From Pseudomonas oryzae (GTDB lineage Bacteria; Pseudomonadota; Gammaproteobacteria; Pseudomonadales; Pseudomonadaceae), in assembly GCF_900104805.1 (NCBI RefSeq), contig NZ_LT629751.1:2957001-3021000 (forward strand): a stretch of DNA of 64,000 nucleotides. Reading direction: 5' to 3'. Every line of letters starts with the position of its first letter. Position 1 is the stretch's first letter. Position numbers and translations under genes: made by a program. Positions 1 through 8,779 of this stretch are shown piece after piece. The notes beneath the pieces are model-generated. The model was given only the letters and a program-made list of their open reading frames with translations. It made no database searches and was not told where the DNA came from.

Positions 1-235
1 ACTGCGCGAGGCGCTGGACGCCGGTGCCGACATCATCATGCTCGACGAACTCGACCACGACGACATGCGCACCGCCGTCGCCCTCACCGCCGGCCGCGCC
101 AAGCTGGAAGCCTCCGGCGGCATCAACCGCGACAACCTGCGCAGCTACGCGGAGACCGGGGTGGACTACATCTCCATCGGCACCCTGACCAAGGACGTCA
201 AGGCCATCGACCTGTCGATGCGGCTGAGCCTGTGA
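1..235 (+). CDS. nadC: Quinolinate phosphoribosyltransferase (decarboxylating), C-terminal part
   Basis: The reading frame is open from base 2 and stops at 233-235; the 5' part lies outside the window. About 77 C-terminal residues are visible. They carry the end of the TIM-like barrel of NadC: an 'IIMLDE' strand, then '[16 protein letters not shown]' and '[13 protein letters not shown]', the phosphate-binding region that closes the family. NadC converts quinolinate and PRPP to nicotinate mononucleotide in the cytosol, the last dedicated step of de novo NAD synthesis. In other Pseudomonas genomes nadC also lies near type IV pilus genes and a tRNA-Thr, as here. The identification is firm. Confidence 0.93.
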   Translation, partial: LREALDAGADIIMLDELDHDDMRTAVALTAGRAKLEASGGINRDNLRSYAETGVDYISIGTLTKDVKAIDLSMRLSL

Positions 236-267
236 GACTGGCATCCGCCAACCCCACAGGAACGAAA

Positions 268-297
268 AAGGCCCGCAAGTTGCGGGCCTTGTTGTTT
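268..297. terminator. Rho-independent terminator after nadC
   Basis: A near-perfect inverted repeat (arms 268-276 and 282-290) with a GC-rich stem is followed by a T-rich tail, TTGTTGTTT, to 297. It sits 32 bases after the nadC stop. An A-run on its left side (265-269) gives it a U-tail on the other strand too, so it may also stop transcripts leaving the tRNA gene. Confidence 0.8.
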
Positions 298-298
298 C

Positions 299-374
299 TG
301 GTGCCGGAGACAGGAGTCGAACCTGCGACCTTCGCATTACGAATGCGCCGCTCTACCAACTGAGCTACACCGGC
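299..374 (-). tRNA. tRNA-Thr, anticodon CGT
   Basis: The minus strand folds into a 76-base cloverleaf with an encoded CCA end (299-301). The D arm is GCTC/GAGC, the T loop is TTCGACT, and the anticodon loop TTCGTAA gives anticodon CGT, reading ACG (threonine). Two non-Watson-Crick positions are visible: U6-U67 in the acceptor stem and G27-A43 at the base of the anticodon stem; as I recall, E. coli tRNA-Thr(CGU) also has the latter. It lies 22 bases downstream of thiO on the same strand. Confidence 0.93.
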
Positions 375-396
375 TGAAAACGTGGCGCGAAGGCTA

Positions 397-1500
397 TCAT
401 TGAGCCCGGCGTAGACGCAAGGCAGGCGCGTAAGGCGTTGGGTCGACGATGGGCGCCTGCCCCAGCAGCAGGTCGGTGAGCAACTGGCAGGACGCCGGCG
501 CCAGTACCAGGCCGTTGCGGAAATGCCCGCAGTTCAGCCACAGGCCGTCATGCTCGGGAACCGGGCCGATGAAGGGGATGCCGTCCGGCGAGCCCGGACG
601 CAGGCCAGCCCAGTGCTTGACCACCTCAGCCTCGGCGAGCGCCGGCAGCAGCTCGATGGCCGAGGCGCGGAGGCTGTCCAACGCCTCGCCGGTCGGCGTC
701 TTGTCGAAGCCCTCATACTCCAGGGTACTGCCGACCAGAATGTGGCCGTCGCGACGCGGAATCGCATAGCGACCGCCCGCCATCACCATCGCCGGCAGGA
801 AGTCCTCGGCACACTTGAACAGGATCATCTGTCCCTTGACCGGCTCCACCGGCAGCTCGAGACCAAGGGTCTTCAACAGTTCGCCACTCCAGGCACCCGC
901 CGCCACCACCACCGCATCGGCACGCAGCTCGCCCTGGGCAGTCTGTACACCGACCACCCGACCGCTCTCGCGCAGGAACCCCTCGACTGCGCACCGCTCG
1001 CGGATCTCGACATTCGGCAAACATTCCAGCGCCGCCCTGAGCGACCTGAGCAGGCGCGGATTGCGCACGTTGGCGACACCGGCCATATGAATCGCATGCC
1101 GATAGCCGTGACCCAGCGGCGGCACCGCCACCTCGACCTCGGCCATCGGCACCGACCGCAACGGCCGATCCTCGCGCTCAGCCCAGGCCAGCGCTTCGGC
1201 CTCGTCCTCCAGATCCAGCCAGTACAGCCCGGTGACGTGCACCTCGGGATCGACGCCGCCCTCCTCGATCAGCCTTTCGGCCAGGCGCGGATAGAAATCC
1301 TGCGACCAGTGCGCCAGCGCCGTCACCGCCTCGCTGTAGCGCCAGGGATACAGCGGCGAGACGATGCCGCCACCTGCCCAGGATGCCTCGCTACCGACCG
1401 CGGATTGATCGAGCAAGGTGACAGAACAGCCGGCCTGGGCCAGCAGGCGCGTCGACTGCAGGCCGATGGCTCCGGCGCCGATGATGAGGATGTTGTGCAT
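397..1500 (-). CDS. thiO: Glycine oxidase ThiO (FAD-dependent)
   Basis: 367 residues, the normal length for ThiO. The N-terminus has the FAD-binding beta-alpha-beta fingerprint 'ILIIGAGAIGLQSTRLLAQAG' region, followed by 'GGIVSPLYPWRYSEAV', typical of glycine oxidases of the DAO family. The C-terminus has 'WAGLRPGSPDGIPFIGP' and 'GHFRNGLVLAP', which close the FAD site. The enzyme oxidises glycine to iminoglycine for the thiazole ring of thiamine; it could also act on other small D-amino acids. It stands alone between the terminator at 1522-1555 and the tRNA gene. In P. aeruginosa the corresponding oxidase gene also borders fimT. Confidence 0.88.
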   Translation of the reverse strand: MHNILIIGAGAIGLQSTRLLAQAGCSVTLLDQSAVGSEASWAGGGIVSPLYPWRYSEAVTALAHWSQDFYPRLAERLIEEGGVDPEVHVTGLYWLDLEDEAEALAWAEREDRPLRSVPMAEVEVAVPPLGHGYRHAIHMAGVANVRNPRLLRSLRAALECLPNVEIRERCAVEGFLRESGRVVGVQTAQGELRADAVVVAAGAWSGELLKTLGLELPVEPVKGQMILFKCAEDFLPAMVMAGGRYAIPRRDGHILVGSTLEYEGFDKTPTGEALDSLRASAIELLPALAEAEVVKHWAGLRPGSPDGIPFIGPVPEHDGLWLNCGHFRNGLVLAPASCQLLTDLLLGQAPIVDPTPYAPALRLRRAQ

Positions 1501-1521
1501 GGGGGTGCCTTTGCAAAAAAT

Positions 1522-1555
1522 AAGCCCGTACGCTTCACAAAAAGAGTACGGGCTT
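1522..1555. terminator. Bidirectional terminator after the minor-pilin operon
   Basis: A perfect 10-bp stem (1522-1531 with 1546-1555) encloses a 14-base loop. Read on the minus strand it is followed by TTATTTTTTG, a good U-tract, so it should end the pilE-pilY1-fimT operon before thiO. A second compact hairpin, 1576-1583 with 1587-1594 (8 bp, loop of 3), overlaps the stop codon of the last pilin gene but has no U-tract. Confidence 0.8.
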
Positions 1556-1593
1556 GATTTTACGCCTCTATAACTATCCTGACTGCGTCAGGA

Positions 1594-2142
1594 TCAACCT
1601 GTCGGGCAGGTTCCATCCGTTGTTTTGCTGACCGCCGTGCGACCAGTCGCGGAAATAGAGACAACACGCTCCTGACTGCCGGCGCTGGGACTGAAGCGGC
1701 AGATTCGCAGAGTGGCCTGTGTCGCCCCCACGCCCGAAGGGGTGAAGGCAATGCTCGTCAGGTCGGCTGCTGTGATCTGGTAACCCGCAGCCAACGCTTC
1801 CTGGCGATGGAGAACGGTGCCCTCGGACAAGACAATCCAGCCCTGCTCCCAGGTGCCGCCACAGCTAGTGCCATTACTGGACGCGCAAAGCGTCACACTT
1901 CTGCTGCGTTTTATCGCCTCGCTGCGCGCCAGCTGAGCGCTGGCCGCCAAGCTGTTCGCATAGGAACGCAGCCGACTGCTCAGCGAAAACTCGTTGAAGG
2001 ACGGCATGGCGATGCTCGCCAGCACTGCCACGACAGCAAGGGTTACCATCAGCTCGATCAAAGTGAAACCGCATTGCCGCCATCTCACCGTGCTCGCCGC
2101 GCCACCACACGACTCGGGCACTTGCCCCGTTTGCGCAGTCAT
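1594..2142 (-). CDS. GspH/FimT-family type IV pilus minor pseudopilin (FimU/FimT-like)
   Basis: 182 residues from the ATG at 2142, which lies two bases after the pilY1 stop and is probably translationally coupled to it. The class III prepilin signature is 'RQCGFTLIELMVTLAVVAV': cleavage after Gly, N-methylated Phe, Glu at +5, then the hydrophobic assembly helix. The rest ('ARSEAIKRSRSVTLCASSN', 'WEQGWIVLSEG') is the GspH globular domain with paired cysteines. From ATG 2142 the leader is about 25 residues, long for a prepilin; an in-frame GTG at 2088 would give a 7-residue leader and may be the true start. It is the last gene of the minor-pilin operon. It may play the FimU part; assignment as FimU or FimT is not certain. 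Confidence 0.85.
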   Translation of the reverse strand: MTAQTGQVPESCGGAASTVRWRQCGFTLIELMVTLAVVAVLASIAMPSFNEFSLSSRLRSYANSLAASAQLARSEAIKRSRSVTLCASSNGTSCGGTWEQGWIVLSEGTVLHRQEALAAGYQITAADLTSIAFTPSGVGATQATLRICRFSPSAGSQERVVSISATGRTAVSKTTDGTCPTG

Positions 2143-2144
2143 GA

Positions 2145-5100
2145 TTAGTTCTGCCCATCCTCGATATTCCAGTACACCCGCGCCTTCGGCTGGGCGGCAA
2201 CATTCGGCGCCGGCGCCTCACCGCCCTGGAGGGGGGACTCCGGATTGGCGCCAATCACGAAGGGCACCGTGGTTCCATCGTCGAGCGTCACCATCCCCGC
2301 CACCGGCGACGGCGGCAGCCCCCCACCAGCAATCTCCTCATAGCGATTCCCGGTGCCATTCATACTCTCGGCATTGGTATAGCTGACGTTGAAGACATGG
2401 GAAGTCCCCAAGGTCGGACACTGGCCAGCGACATAATGTTGGGGAATGTGGGTGCTGAAGGTCACTACCCCGTAGACAGTGATCGCCGAAGTTACCACCT
2501 GCTCATCGTCCTGCAGCTCCAGATACCAGCCCTTCTGGTTGTTGACCACAGTCTCGGTGGGCGAATCGTCAGTGACACCAATCCGGTACAGCGAACTCAG
2601 GCAGACAACCGAAGGGGCGCCACTAGGAATGGAGCAAGTGCTGCGCTCACTGGTCAGCCAAGTCGAATCTGTCGGAATATCACGCACCATATAGAAGTGG
2701 TTGGCCACCTTGGTGGCGGCACTGGCCACCCCATCATCATTATTCTCCAGAGGCTTTTCGCGGTCACCGGAACCGACCAGCACATAATGGGTATTGCCGT
2801 CCACCACCACATCCGGAGCGAACATGAACTTGCGGTTGGCATTGCAACTACTCAATGTGTCGCAACCAAGGGAAGCAATCGGCATCATGCTCCAGCTGTC
2901 TTTGCTTAGCTCGCCGATGGTGAGACGATAGATATTGCCACCCAGATCCGCAGCGTAGGCATAGTCAGCCATGCCGTCAGCGCCATTCAGCAGGGTCACA
3001 TCACCAACTACGCCCCGTGCGGTCTCGAAGCTGCGGAGAACCTTGCCCGACTCGGCTTCCAGAATATAGATATGGTTGCCTTTGGCAGACGAGTCGCAGT
3101 TGTTGTTGCGAGTGCCATCGTCGTAATCCTCGCAGTTGTCATAGCCCCCCCCCATGATCAACAGCGGCTTGCTGCCAGCTTCATAACCCGCGGCGAAAAA
3201 GGGCTTGGCCGACGACCAAGTCTGCCCCAGGTCACTGAGATTGTCGCTGCATCCAGTGGTGAGGGAGAGATCCGCCGGGCAGCCGATTCGCCATTGGAGG
3301 CGGGGTGACGCCGGATTGCTGACGTCCAAGGCGTACAGAGCACGTCCACCGCGACGCATAGCGGCAAAGATCCAACCATCACTACCTCGCTTGTAGGCGG
3401 TCACAGGACCATCGAAGCCATAGCGTTTTGGCTCGGGTTGAGGAGTTCCTTCCACACGGGGGTAATTGGGGAAGTCGATACCTATGGTGTTGTCTCGAAT
3501 ACGCTTGATATGAGGGTAGAACTCCGGCGGCATGAACGACCACAACTCCTGGCCCGGCCCGCGCCCCGAGGTACCGATGCTGCCATCGCCATCCCGGTTA
3601 CCATTGACCGCACGCAGCAAGCCGTCGTTACCGCCGTAGAACACCACCACTTCCTTGTTGGTATCGCTACTGCCAAAGTTGATCGCCACCGGACGCGAGT
3701 GCACCACGTCGCCGTGTACCGAGGGCCGCACTGTGCTGGAGATTGTGCCAGTGGTATCGATGAACTCGCTGGCCGCACCGGCGTCGGCGCCACGCGCCCA
3801 ATTGATCAGGGCATCACGCTCAGTACTGGAGGTACTGGTCAACCCCAAATCGGTAGAGGTGATCGCAGTATTGCCGGTCGCGAAGTTAGTCAGTGTCGTA
3901 CAATTACCCGGAGCACAGGTCTTGACCACCCGATCAGGCGCGCTAGCCAGGACCAGCGGCCCCGTAGTACGGAGCTTGTAGGCTTGGGCGCCCTTCTCAA
4001 CCATGTTGCCATCCGGATAATCCGCCCAAGGTGAGCCTACTGAGATGCAGCCGCCGGCTTTGGCCCCACGTACCTTGCTCCAGTAGGGCAACGTTGCGCT
4101 GCTCCAGTAATTCTCGACCGCCTTCGGGGTCCAGAAGCTGCGCACGCATTCGGCAACGAATCCCGTCTTCGTGTTGATTGCCGATACGCCGTCAGCGTCC
4201 TGCAGCACCAGCTCATCGCCCGCCATGCCCATCTTGTACTGCTTGAGGTTGCCCGCCCAGCGTGGCAGAGCCTTCTCGTCGGGACGGAACATGCCGACGA
4301 ACACCTGGTTGAGGTAGGTACCCTGGGTGTTAACACTCACCGGCAGGCTGACAGAGGCGAACACGCTGCTGACCGACTTGATTTCGGAGAGCGCTGTACC
4401 GAGAGCTAAGGCAATGGCATTCTCGTTGTTGGCGACAAAGTATTTGCCGCCGCCATTTTCCTCCGACATGCTGCGTAGCAGACGAGTGTGCTCAGCGCTG
4501 GGCTGGGCATTGTAGACGTCGATGGCATAGGTGATGACATTCTGGAACCCCTTGGCCGGACTGACGTCGGTCTGATACATGAAGCGTGCTATCTCGTCAG
4601 CATAACGGACATCCGAGGAAGAGGTCGCATAGATCTGCTTGGTCGGATCCTCGCCGACATTGCGTAGCAACGCCGCAGCTGCATCCTCCCGCGGACCTGG
4701 CCACCCATTGCCAATCAGGATCACATAGTTCTTGGCCTTGCAGACCTCGGTGCCGGGAGATGCCGGGTTGTATCGGGTCTGCGCGGCATCGGCGAAGGCC
4801 AACGGATCACGCAGGGAGTATTCTGCATCACCTGAGTAGCGATAGGGGCCGAAGTGGGTCGAACCCTGAGGAGAACCCGGGATATCACTGTAGGCTTGGG
4901 CTACGCTGGTATAACCACCGAAGTACTTGAACACCTCGAACATAGCGCGGTCATAACCCACCGAAGAGGCAACCGTATTTTCCGGATCATTGAAATTAGT
5001 GAGAATATTATCGATCTTGGCAATGAATGCTGCACGATTGGCCGCGGTCATTTCCATGACCCGCGAGCGCACATAGCCGCCATCGGGGACCGCGGAGCTT

Positions 5101-5411
5101 TTAGCATCATTGAGCATCATCAGACCGATATTGACCTTGGCATTACCGTCCTCATCGGCGTCCAGACTCTGAACCACCCGCTTGATAGCTCGCAACTCCG
5201 ACTCACCCTGCGCAGCCCCATCCGGCCAACGCTGTGACTGTCGAGACCAGTTGGTCGAGTTATCCAGCAGAATGATCACATTGGGATAATCGCTACTCGA
5301 CTGAGACTCCGCACCAACGAATAGATCAATGTCCTCGGCAAGAGCAGTGGAACTGATGGCCGACAGCAATGCTACTGCCAGCAGGGCTTTCCCGAATCGA
5401 ATTTTCATCAT
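2145..5411 (-). CDS. pilY1: Type IV pilus tip adhesin / assembly factor PilY1
   Basis: 1088 residues. I chose the ATG at 5411 because AAGGAAT precedes it by a normal distance and a Sec signal peptide follows directly ('MMKIRFGKALLAVALLSA', cleavage near 'ALAED'). The N-terminal half is von Willebrand A-like, starting 'NVIILLDNSTNWS' near residue 44; the first acidic residue of the metal site is present, but the loop departs from the classic DxSxS. From about residue 570 comes the PilC/PilY1 beta-propeller ('VVFYGGNDGLLRAVNG', followed by an Asp/Gly-rich loop 'NRDGDGS' that could bind calcium). PilY1 sits at the pilus tip with the minor pilins and has roles in adhesion and surface sensing. It follows pilX by 51 bases. 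Confidence 0.93.
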   Translation of the reverse strand: MMKIRFGKALLAVALLSAISSTALAEDIDLFVGAESQSSSDYPNVIILLDNSTNWSRQSQRWPDGAAQGESELRAIKRVVQSLDADEDGNAKVNIGLMMLNDAKSSAVPDGGYVRSRVMEMTAANRAAFIAKIDNILTNFNDPENTVASSVGYDRAMFEVFKYFGGYTSVAQAYSDIPGSPQGSTHFGPYRYSGDAEYSLRDPLAFADAAQTRYNPASPGTEVCKAKNYVILIGNGWPGPREDAAAALLRNVGEDPTKQIYATSSSDVRYADEIARFMYQTDVSPAKGFQNVITYAIDVYNAQPSAEHTRLLRSMSEENGGGKYFVANNENAIALALGTALSEIKSVSSVFASVSLPVSVNTQGTYLNQVFVGMFRPDEKALPRWAGNLKQYKMGMAGDELVLQDADGVSAINTKTGFVAECVRSFWTPKAVENYWSSATLPYWSKVRGAKAGGCISVGSPWADYPDGNMVEKGAQAYKLRTTGPLVLASAPDRVVKTCAPGNCTTLTNFATGNTAITSTDLGLTSTSSTERDALINWARGADAGAASEFIDTTGTISSTVRPSVHGDVVHSRPVAINFGSSDTNKEVVVFYGGNDGLLRAVNGNRDGDGSIGTSGRGPGQELWSFMPPEFYPHIKRIRDNTIGIDFPNYPRVEGTPQPEPKRYGFDGPVTAYKRGSDGWIFAAMRRGGRALYALDVSNPASPRLQWRIGCPADLSLTTGCSDNLSDLGQTWSSAKPFFAAGYEAGSKPLLIMGGGYDNCEDYDDGTRNNNCDSSAKGNHIYILEAESGKVLRSFETARGVVGDVTLLNGADGMADYAYAADLGGNIYRLTIGELSKDSWSMMPIASLGCDTLSSCNANRKFMFAPDVVVDGNTHYVLVGSGDREKPLENNDDGVASAATKVANHFYMVRDIPTDSTWLTSERSTCSIPSGAPSVVCLSSLYRIGVTDDSPTETVVNNQKGWYLELQDDEQVVTSAITVYGVVTFSTHIPQHYVAGQCPTLGTSHVFNVSYTNAESMNGTGNRYEEIAGGGLPPSPVAGMVTLDDGTTVPFVIGANPESPLQGGEAPAPNVAAQPKARVYWNIEDGQN

Positions 5412-5462
5412 TTGATTCCTTGGCAATCCTTGTGAGCGCCGCAAAGGGCAAAACTCGCCTGA

Positions 5463-5960
5463 TCAGGCTGGCGTCGGACAATTGCTGTTGTTCTTCTTGG
5501 CTTCGGAGAGCAGCACACGGATCCCCGAACGTACCAGTACCGAGGCACCTGTCACCGGATCACTTACGGTGGCACGGATATCCCAGACCGTATTCCAAGT
5601 GTAACTGGTCACCACGACCAACTGGGCACTGCTGGGTGCAGTCGCATCTGCCATGGTGGCATTCACGCAAACTGGGGTAGCGATCTGCACGGTATAATCC
5701 GTGACACCGTCATTATTCAGATCGATATTCGTCGTACTCTCTGCCGGAGAGCCGGAAAAATTGCCACTAGCCAGAATCTCAATCGCCATATTGGCCGCGG
5801 CAATCGCCTCGTCGCGACTTTGCATGTTGGCGACGGCCTTGAGATTGGTGCCACTCATGGTGAAGGCACTGCTGACCATCAGGGTGAACAGCAGCAGCAT
5901 GATGAGGCCGACTACCAGAGTCGCACCACGCTGGGCTCGAGGAAGGGCTATCCGACTCAT
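5463..5960 (-). CDS. pilX: Type IV pilus minor pilin PilX
   Basis: 165 residues. The prepilin N-terminus is 'PRAQRGATLVVGLIMLLLF', with Gly at -1 and a hydrophobic helix lacking Glu at +5, which is characteristic of PilX-type minor pilins. The C-terminal half holds two cysteines ('TPVCVN', 'NSNCPTPA') suited to the usual pilin disulfide loop. The start codon overlaps the pilW stop (ATGA), so the two are coupled. PilX belongs to the minor-pilin complex that primes pilus assembly and carries PilY1 at the tip. Confidence 0.88.
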   Translation of the reverse strand: MSRIALPRAQRGATLVVGLIMLLLFTLMVSSAFTMSGTNLKAVANMQSRDEAIAAANMAIEILASGNFSGSPAESTTNIDLNNDGVTDYTVQIATPVCVNATMADATAPSSAQLVVVTSYTWNTVWDIRATVSDPVTGASVLVRSGIRVLLSEAKKNNSNCPTPA

Positions 5961-7453
5961 GGCGTCTCCCTGCGTCCGGAAACATTGTTCAGGCGAACTG
6001 TACTGGAGAATACATGGCGCTTAAAACCATCATTGAACGGCCCCAGCGTGGTCGTACCCAATGTATAGGTTTTCGTATCCACGTACCCATTCGTCCGCTC
6101 GCGACTACGCACCAGCACATACAACTTCACGGCCACAACATCCTCTAGGTCATCGGCAGTACAAACGCTTGCCGCCGGCTCGGTCGAAGGCGCCGTCGTA
6201 TCTGCCGCGCGATTTGCCGTCGGGCACCTGATGAACCTGTCGGGCGAACCGTCCCCCCGGTTGGTCGCCGTGGTCTTGTTGTCCGAATCAGTCCAAGCCA
6301 CTCTCTCGGTGTAATCCACATCCTCGCTGGTGCCGGCCTTGCTCACCTCATCGATACCAAGCTCAACCCGAAAACCTTCTACGCCCTCGACGAGGGCCTG
6401 TGCCGACAGCTGCTCGGGATCACCGCCACCGCTAGGCACCCCAAAAGAGGAGCGCATTAAAGTCGGGACACCATCCCCCGGATTAACTGCATAATCGCGG
6501 ATATAATAGATATTCGATATGAAGCGACGTTTAGGGGCCGCATCAATACACGTCGACCCCGATTTCAGATTAAAACCACTCGTATCGAGGATGTAACTCG
6601 GAATGTAGTAGGTCGCCCCCACCGCCGGGACAGTTGCCCAGGGACTCACTATGGCCTTGCGGGTAGCCCCCTCGTAATCCAGAATCTCCCGCGCCTGACC
6701 GACTCCCGAACCATTCACGACATAGACCCGCATGCCGTTGTAATAATTGGAATCACTTGCCGCCAAGGCTGCAAGGGTTATACCTGTGGCATCTGCATCC
6801 TGCGCCACACCGAAGTTATCCTGCGTGCACCACGAGTTCTGAAAATACAGCTCACCGTCGACATCTGGACAAGCAGATCCGCTCGCCGTCGAGGCTACAC
6901 AGGTATCAGCATATCGAACGACCAAAAGGTCGGTGTTCGCCTGCTGATTATCGATATCGCAAGTCGCCGGCGCAGTGTCGTAGGCCTGCACGGGAATCCC
7001 CAGCAGGTTATTGCGATGTATCAGCTTGGTTGCGCTGTCAGGGCTTGAAGCAGTCCGCCCCCATTCTGCATAGGGTCGACATGGGTCCGGCACGCCTGTC
7101 GGGCGTTCAGGAATCGCCGGATAGGCGCCCGTCTCAGCGGTGATACCGAGAGCCGACATATCCAGCGAAAAACTTCCTGCACCGGAAGTAAGATCGTCAA
7201 ATTCAGGAACAAAACCATCCCAGAAGCCGGCATGAGTCAGATCTTTCTGCAGGATCTGGACGGCGAAACGGCCATTCTCAATCAGGGCGTTGGTTCTCGC
7301 CATTTCATCATTGGTGCGACTCACATTCAGGTAAAGCGTCAGGATAGCCATCATGATGAGGAGGCCAATTGCCGAGGCGACCATCAGTTCGACAAGATTG
7401 AGGCCAGCCTGGCTACGCGCGGAAGAGAAACTCCCGACAGACTTCATTTTCAT
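5957..7453 (-). CDS. pilW: Type IV pilus minor pilin PilW
   Basis: 498 residues from the ATG at 7453, which overlaps the pilV stop (ATGA); a second ATG at 7447 is possible. The prepilin motif is 'SQAGLNLVELMVASAIGLL', with Glu at +5 of the mature chain. PilW is the largest minor pilin, and this one is longer than I would expect; the extra length lies in the Cys- and Gly-rich middle and C-terminal half, which contains 'CDIDNQQANTDLLVVRYAD' and several cysteines. It acts with PilV, PilX, PilE and FimU/FimT at the pilus tip. No frameshift is apparent. Confidence 0.87.
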   Translation of the reverse strand: MKMKSVGSFSSARSQAGLNLVELMVASAIGLLIMMAILTLYLNVSRTNDEMARTNALIENGRFAVQILQKDLTHAGFWDGFVPEFDDLTSGAGSFSLDMSALGITAETGAYPAIPERPTGVPDPCRPYAEWGRTASSPDSATKLIHRNNLLGIPVQAYDTAPATCDIDNQQANTDLLVVRYADTCVASTASGSACPDVDGELYFQNSWCTQDNFGVAQDADATGITLAALAASDSNYYNGMRVYVVNGSGVGQAREILDYEGATRKAIVSPWATVPAVGATYYIPSYILDTSGFNLKSGSTCIDAAPKRRFISNIYYIRDYAVNPGDGVPTLMRSSFGVPSGGGDPEQLSAQALVEGVEGFRVELGIDEVSKAGTSEDVDYTERVAWTDSDNKTTATNRGDGSPDRFIRCPTANRAADTTAPSTEPAASVCTADDLEDVVAVKLYVLVRSRERTNGYVDTKTYTLGTTTLGPFNDGFKRHVFSSTVRLNNVSGRRETP

Positions 7454-8031
7454 AGATCGGCAATCCGGACAATGGTGGTCACGACACGGCGGCACAAGTC
7501 ATTGCTACATGCAGAACCGTTCACCCCGTCGTATTGATTAGCCCCGCAACTGACACTGGCCGGCGGCGCCGAAATAGGCCCCATTCCCTGCCAGGCAACC
7601 GTTATCAGGTATTCGCCACTGCCGAGAGACTCCACACAGCCACGCCCGCCGATCATGGCTCCCAGCTTGCTGGCAGTTGAACCGCTGCCAACGCTCTCCG
7701 CGGCTCCCTGCAAAGCCATGCACCATTCCGCATGATCAATCTGCTGGCGCGTACTGCTAGTCGACACCGTGGAGCAGGTCATCCCAGTGCCCAACGCGCC
7801 CGTACTCGTTACATAGTCCGCCGCCCGGTTGCGGTTCGTAGCGATACGGCTAGCCATGTCGTCGAGCAAGAGCAGTGCCTGAGAACGCTGGTAAGCCTCC
7901 ATTTCCGACATCTGCAGGCGTGACTGCAGTCCGGCCACACCGAGAAGACCGATGGAAAGGATCAGGATGGTCACCAACACCTCGATCAGCGTCACGCCAC
8001 CCTGCCGCCGCAAATTGAGTTGTCGAGCCAT
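7450..8031 (-). CDS. pilV: Type IV pilus minor pilin PilV
   Basis: 193 residues from the ATG at 8031. An in-frame ATG at 8040 lies only two bases from the AGGGA ribosome site, whereas 8031 has a spacing near 10, so I prefer 8031. The prepilin site is 'LRRQGGVTLIEVLVTILIL', with Val rather than Phe at +1 and Glu at +5. Like other PilV proteins it has 'SIGLLGVAGLQ' in the helix and a cysteine-containing C-terminus ('SACSNDLCRR'). It overlaps or abuts pilE upstream and pilW downstream. Confidence 0.86.
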   Translation of the reverse strand: MARQLNLRRQGGVTLIEVLVTILILSIGLLGVAGLQSRLQMSEMEAYQRSQALLLLDDMASRIATNRNRAADYVTSTGALGTGMTCSTVSTSSTRQQIDHAEWCMALQGAAESVGSGSTASKLGAMIGGRGCVESLGSGEYLITVAWQGMGPISAPPASVSCGANQYDGVNGSACSNDLCRRVVTTIVRIADL

Positions 8032-8033
8032 AT

Positions 8034-8426
8034 TCACCATTTCCCTGCCGGTGTTTTGACCCCGTCGCTGCCAAGCGTCAGATCGCCATCAGCGACCTGA
8101 GTGCCTGTCGCGGTAAAGGTGATGGTATAAGTGGGCATGGCGCCTGCCCCCAAGGTGATGTCGTAGCTATAGCGGCTGCTGACGTCGCTGGGCAGCGCAA
8201 AGCCCGAAGCTTCGAGCTGGGCCTTACTCGCATAGCTGCGATTGGCCAGCAGGTACTGCTGCTGACGATTGGCAATATCCATCATCTGCGCTTGAGCAGC
8301 GGCACGGTTGCCTCGGATGACATATTGCTGGTAACTCGGGTAGGCAATGGCCGCCAGGATGGCAACGATTGCCACTGTGATCAGCAGCTCGATGAGAGTG
8401 AATCCACGCTGTCTTTTCAGTTCCAC
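8034..8426 (-). CDS. pilE: Type IV pilus minor pilin PilE
   Basis: 130 residues from a GTG at 8426. This start follows a strong GGAAGG (8431-8439) at correct spacing and gives an 8-residue leader before 'GFTLIELLITVAIVAILAAI', the class III prepilin motif. An upstream ATG at 8465 would give a 21-residue leader. 'AYPSYQQYVIRGNRAAAQAQ' is typical of PilE. It is first in the operon pilE-pilV-pilW-pilX-pilY1-fimU/T, whereas in P. aeruginosa pilE is last, after pilY1 and pilY2. No pilY2 is present here. Confidence 0.88.
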   Translation of the reverse strand: MELKRQRGFTLIELLITVAIVAILAAIAYPSYQQYVIRGNRAAAQAQMMDIANRQQQYLLANRSYASKAQLEASGFALPSDVSSRYSYDITLGAGAMPTYTITFTATGTQVADGDLTLGSDGVKTPAGKW

Positions 8427-8779
8427 TGCGCCACCTTCCACGTGTTTCGTCCGATTCTTTTGCATCCTGCCCCCCCAAAAAACGGGACGGCCTCTTGAAG
8501 GGCCGCCGGGATTATCCCTGCTTGCCCCCCTGCGATTGACTTGGGGCAGACGCTCTTTCAAGTATTGTGCTGCGAATGATTGCATCCCCGCCGACCAAAG
8601 GTGAGCACGAAGTCGACAACTGGCGCATTTCCCGTAATGGTCGGCAAGTCGCTGTGAAGCAGTGCAAATTTCAGCAATGCTTGCACGGCATGCATGGGCA
8701 CAAGGGCCGGAGTTTGGGTAGCCTTGACTCGCTTCCCGCAGGGCACGGAAAACCTCACGAGACAGAGTGCACGGATGCC
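8427..8779. other. 353-base divergent intergenic region between pilE and fimT
   Basis: Besides the putative attenuator at 8478-8510, one possible plus-strand promoter is visible: TTGGGG at 8541-8546, a 16-base gap, and TATTGT at 8563-8568. It would leave a leader of about 200 bases before fimT. No convincing second gene was seen. The frame upstream of fimT is open but lacks prepilin-like character. Confidence 0.4.
8478..8510 (-). terminator. Possible leader terminator/attenuator upstream of pilE
   Basis: On the minus strand a 7-bp stem (GGCGGCC with GGCCGTC, one G-U pair) with an 8-base loop is followed by CCGTTTTTTG. It has the form of a rho-independent terminator but lies only about 50-80 bases before the pilE start codon and after no minus-strand gene, since fimT diverges. 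It could therefore be an attenuator in the pilE leader. No promoter was confidently placed. Confidence 0.4.

Noticed and set aside
299-374. tRNA-Thr as an integration site with a cryptic island
   Set aside because: No integrase, no duplicated tRNA end and no foreign genes are visible near it; the neighbouring genes are the usual nadC and thiO.
523-1557. Long plus-strand open frame opposite thiO
   Set aside because: It is a shadow of thiO; composition is low in hydrophobic structure, rich in Arg/Gln/His, and has no recognisable domain or ribosome site.
8567-8779. N-terminal extension of fimT
   Set aside because: The frame is open but the 71 extra residues have no prepilin or domain character; the ATG at 8780 places the cleavage site correctly.
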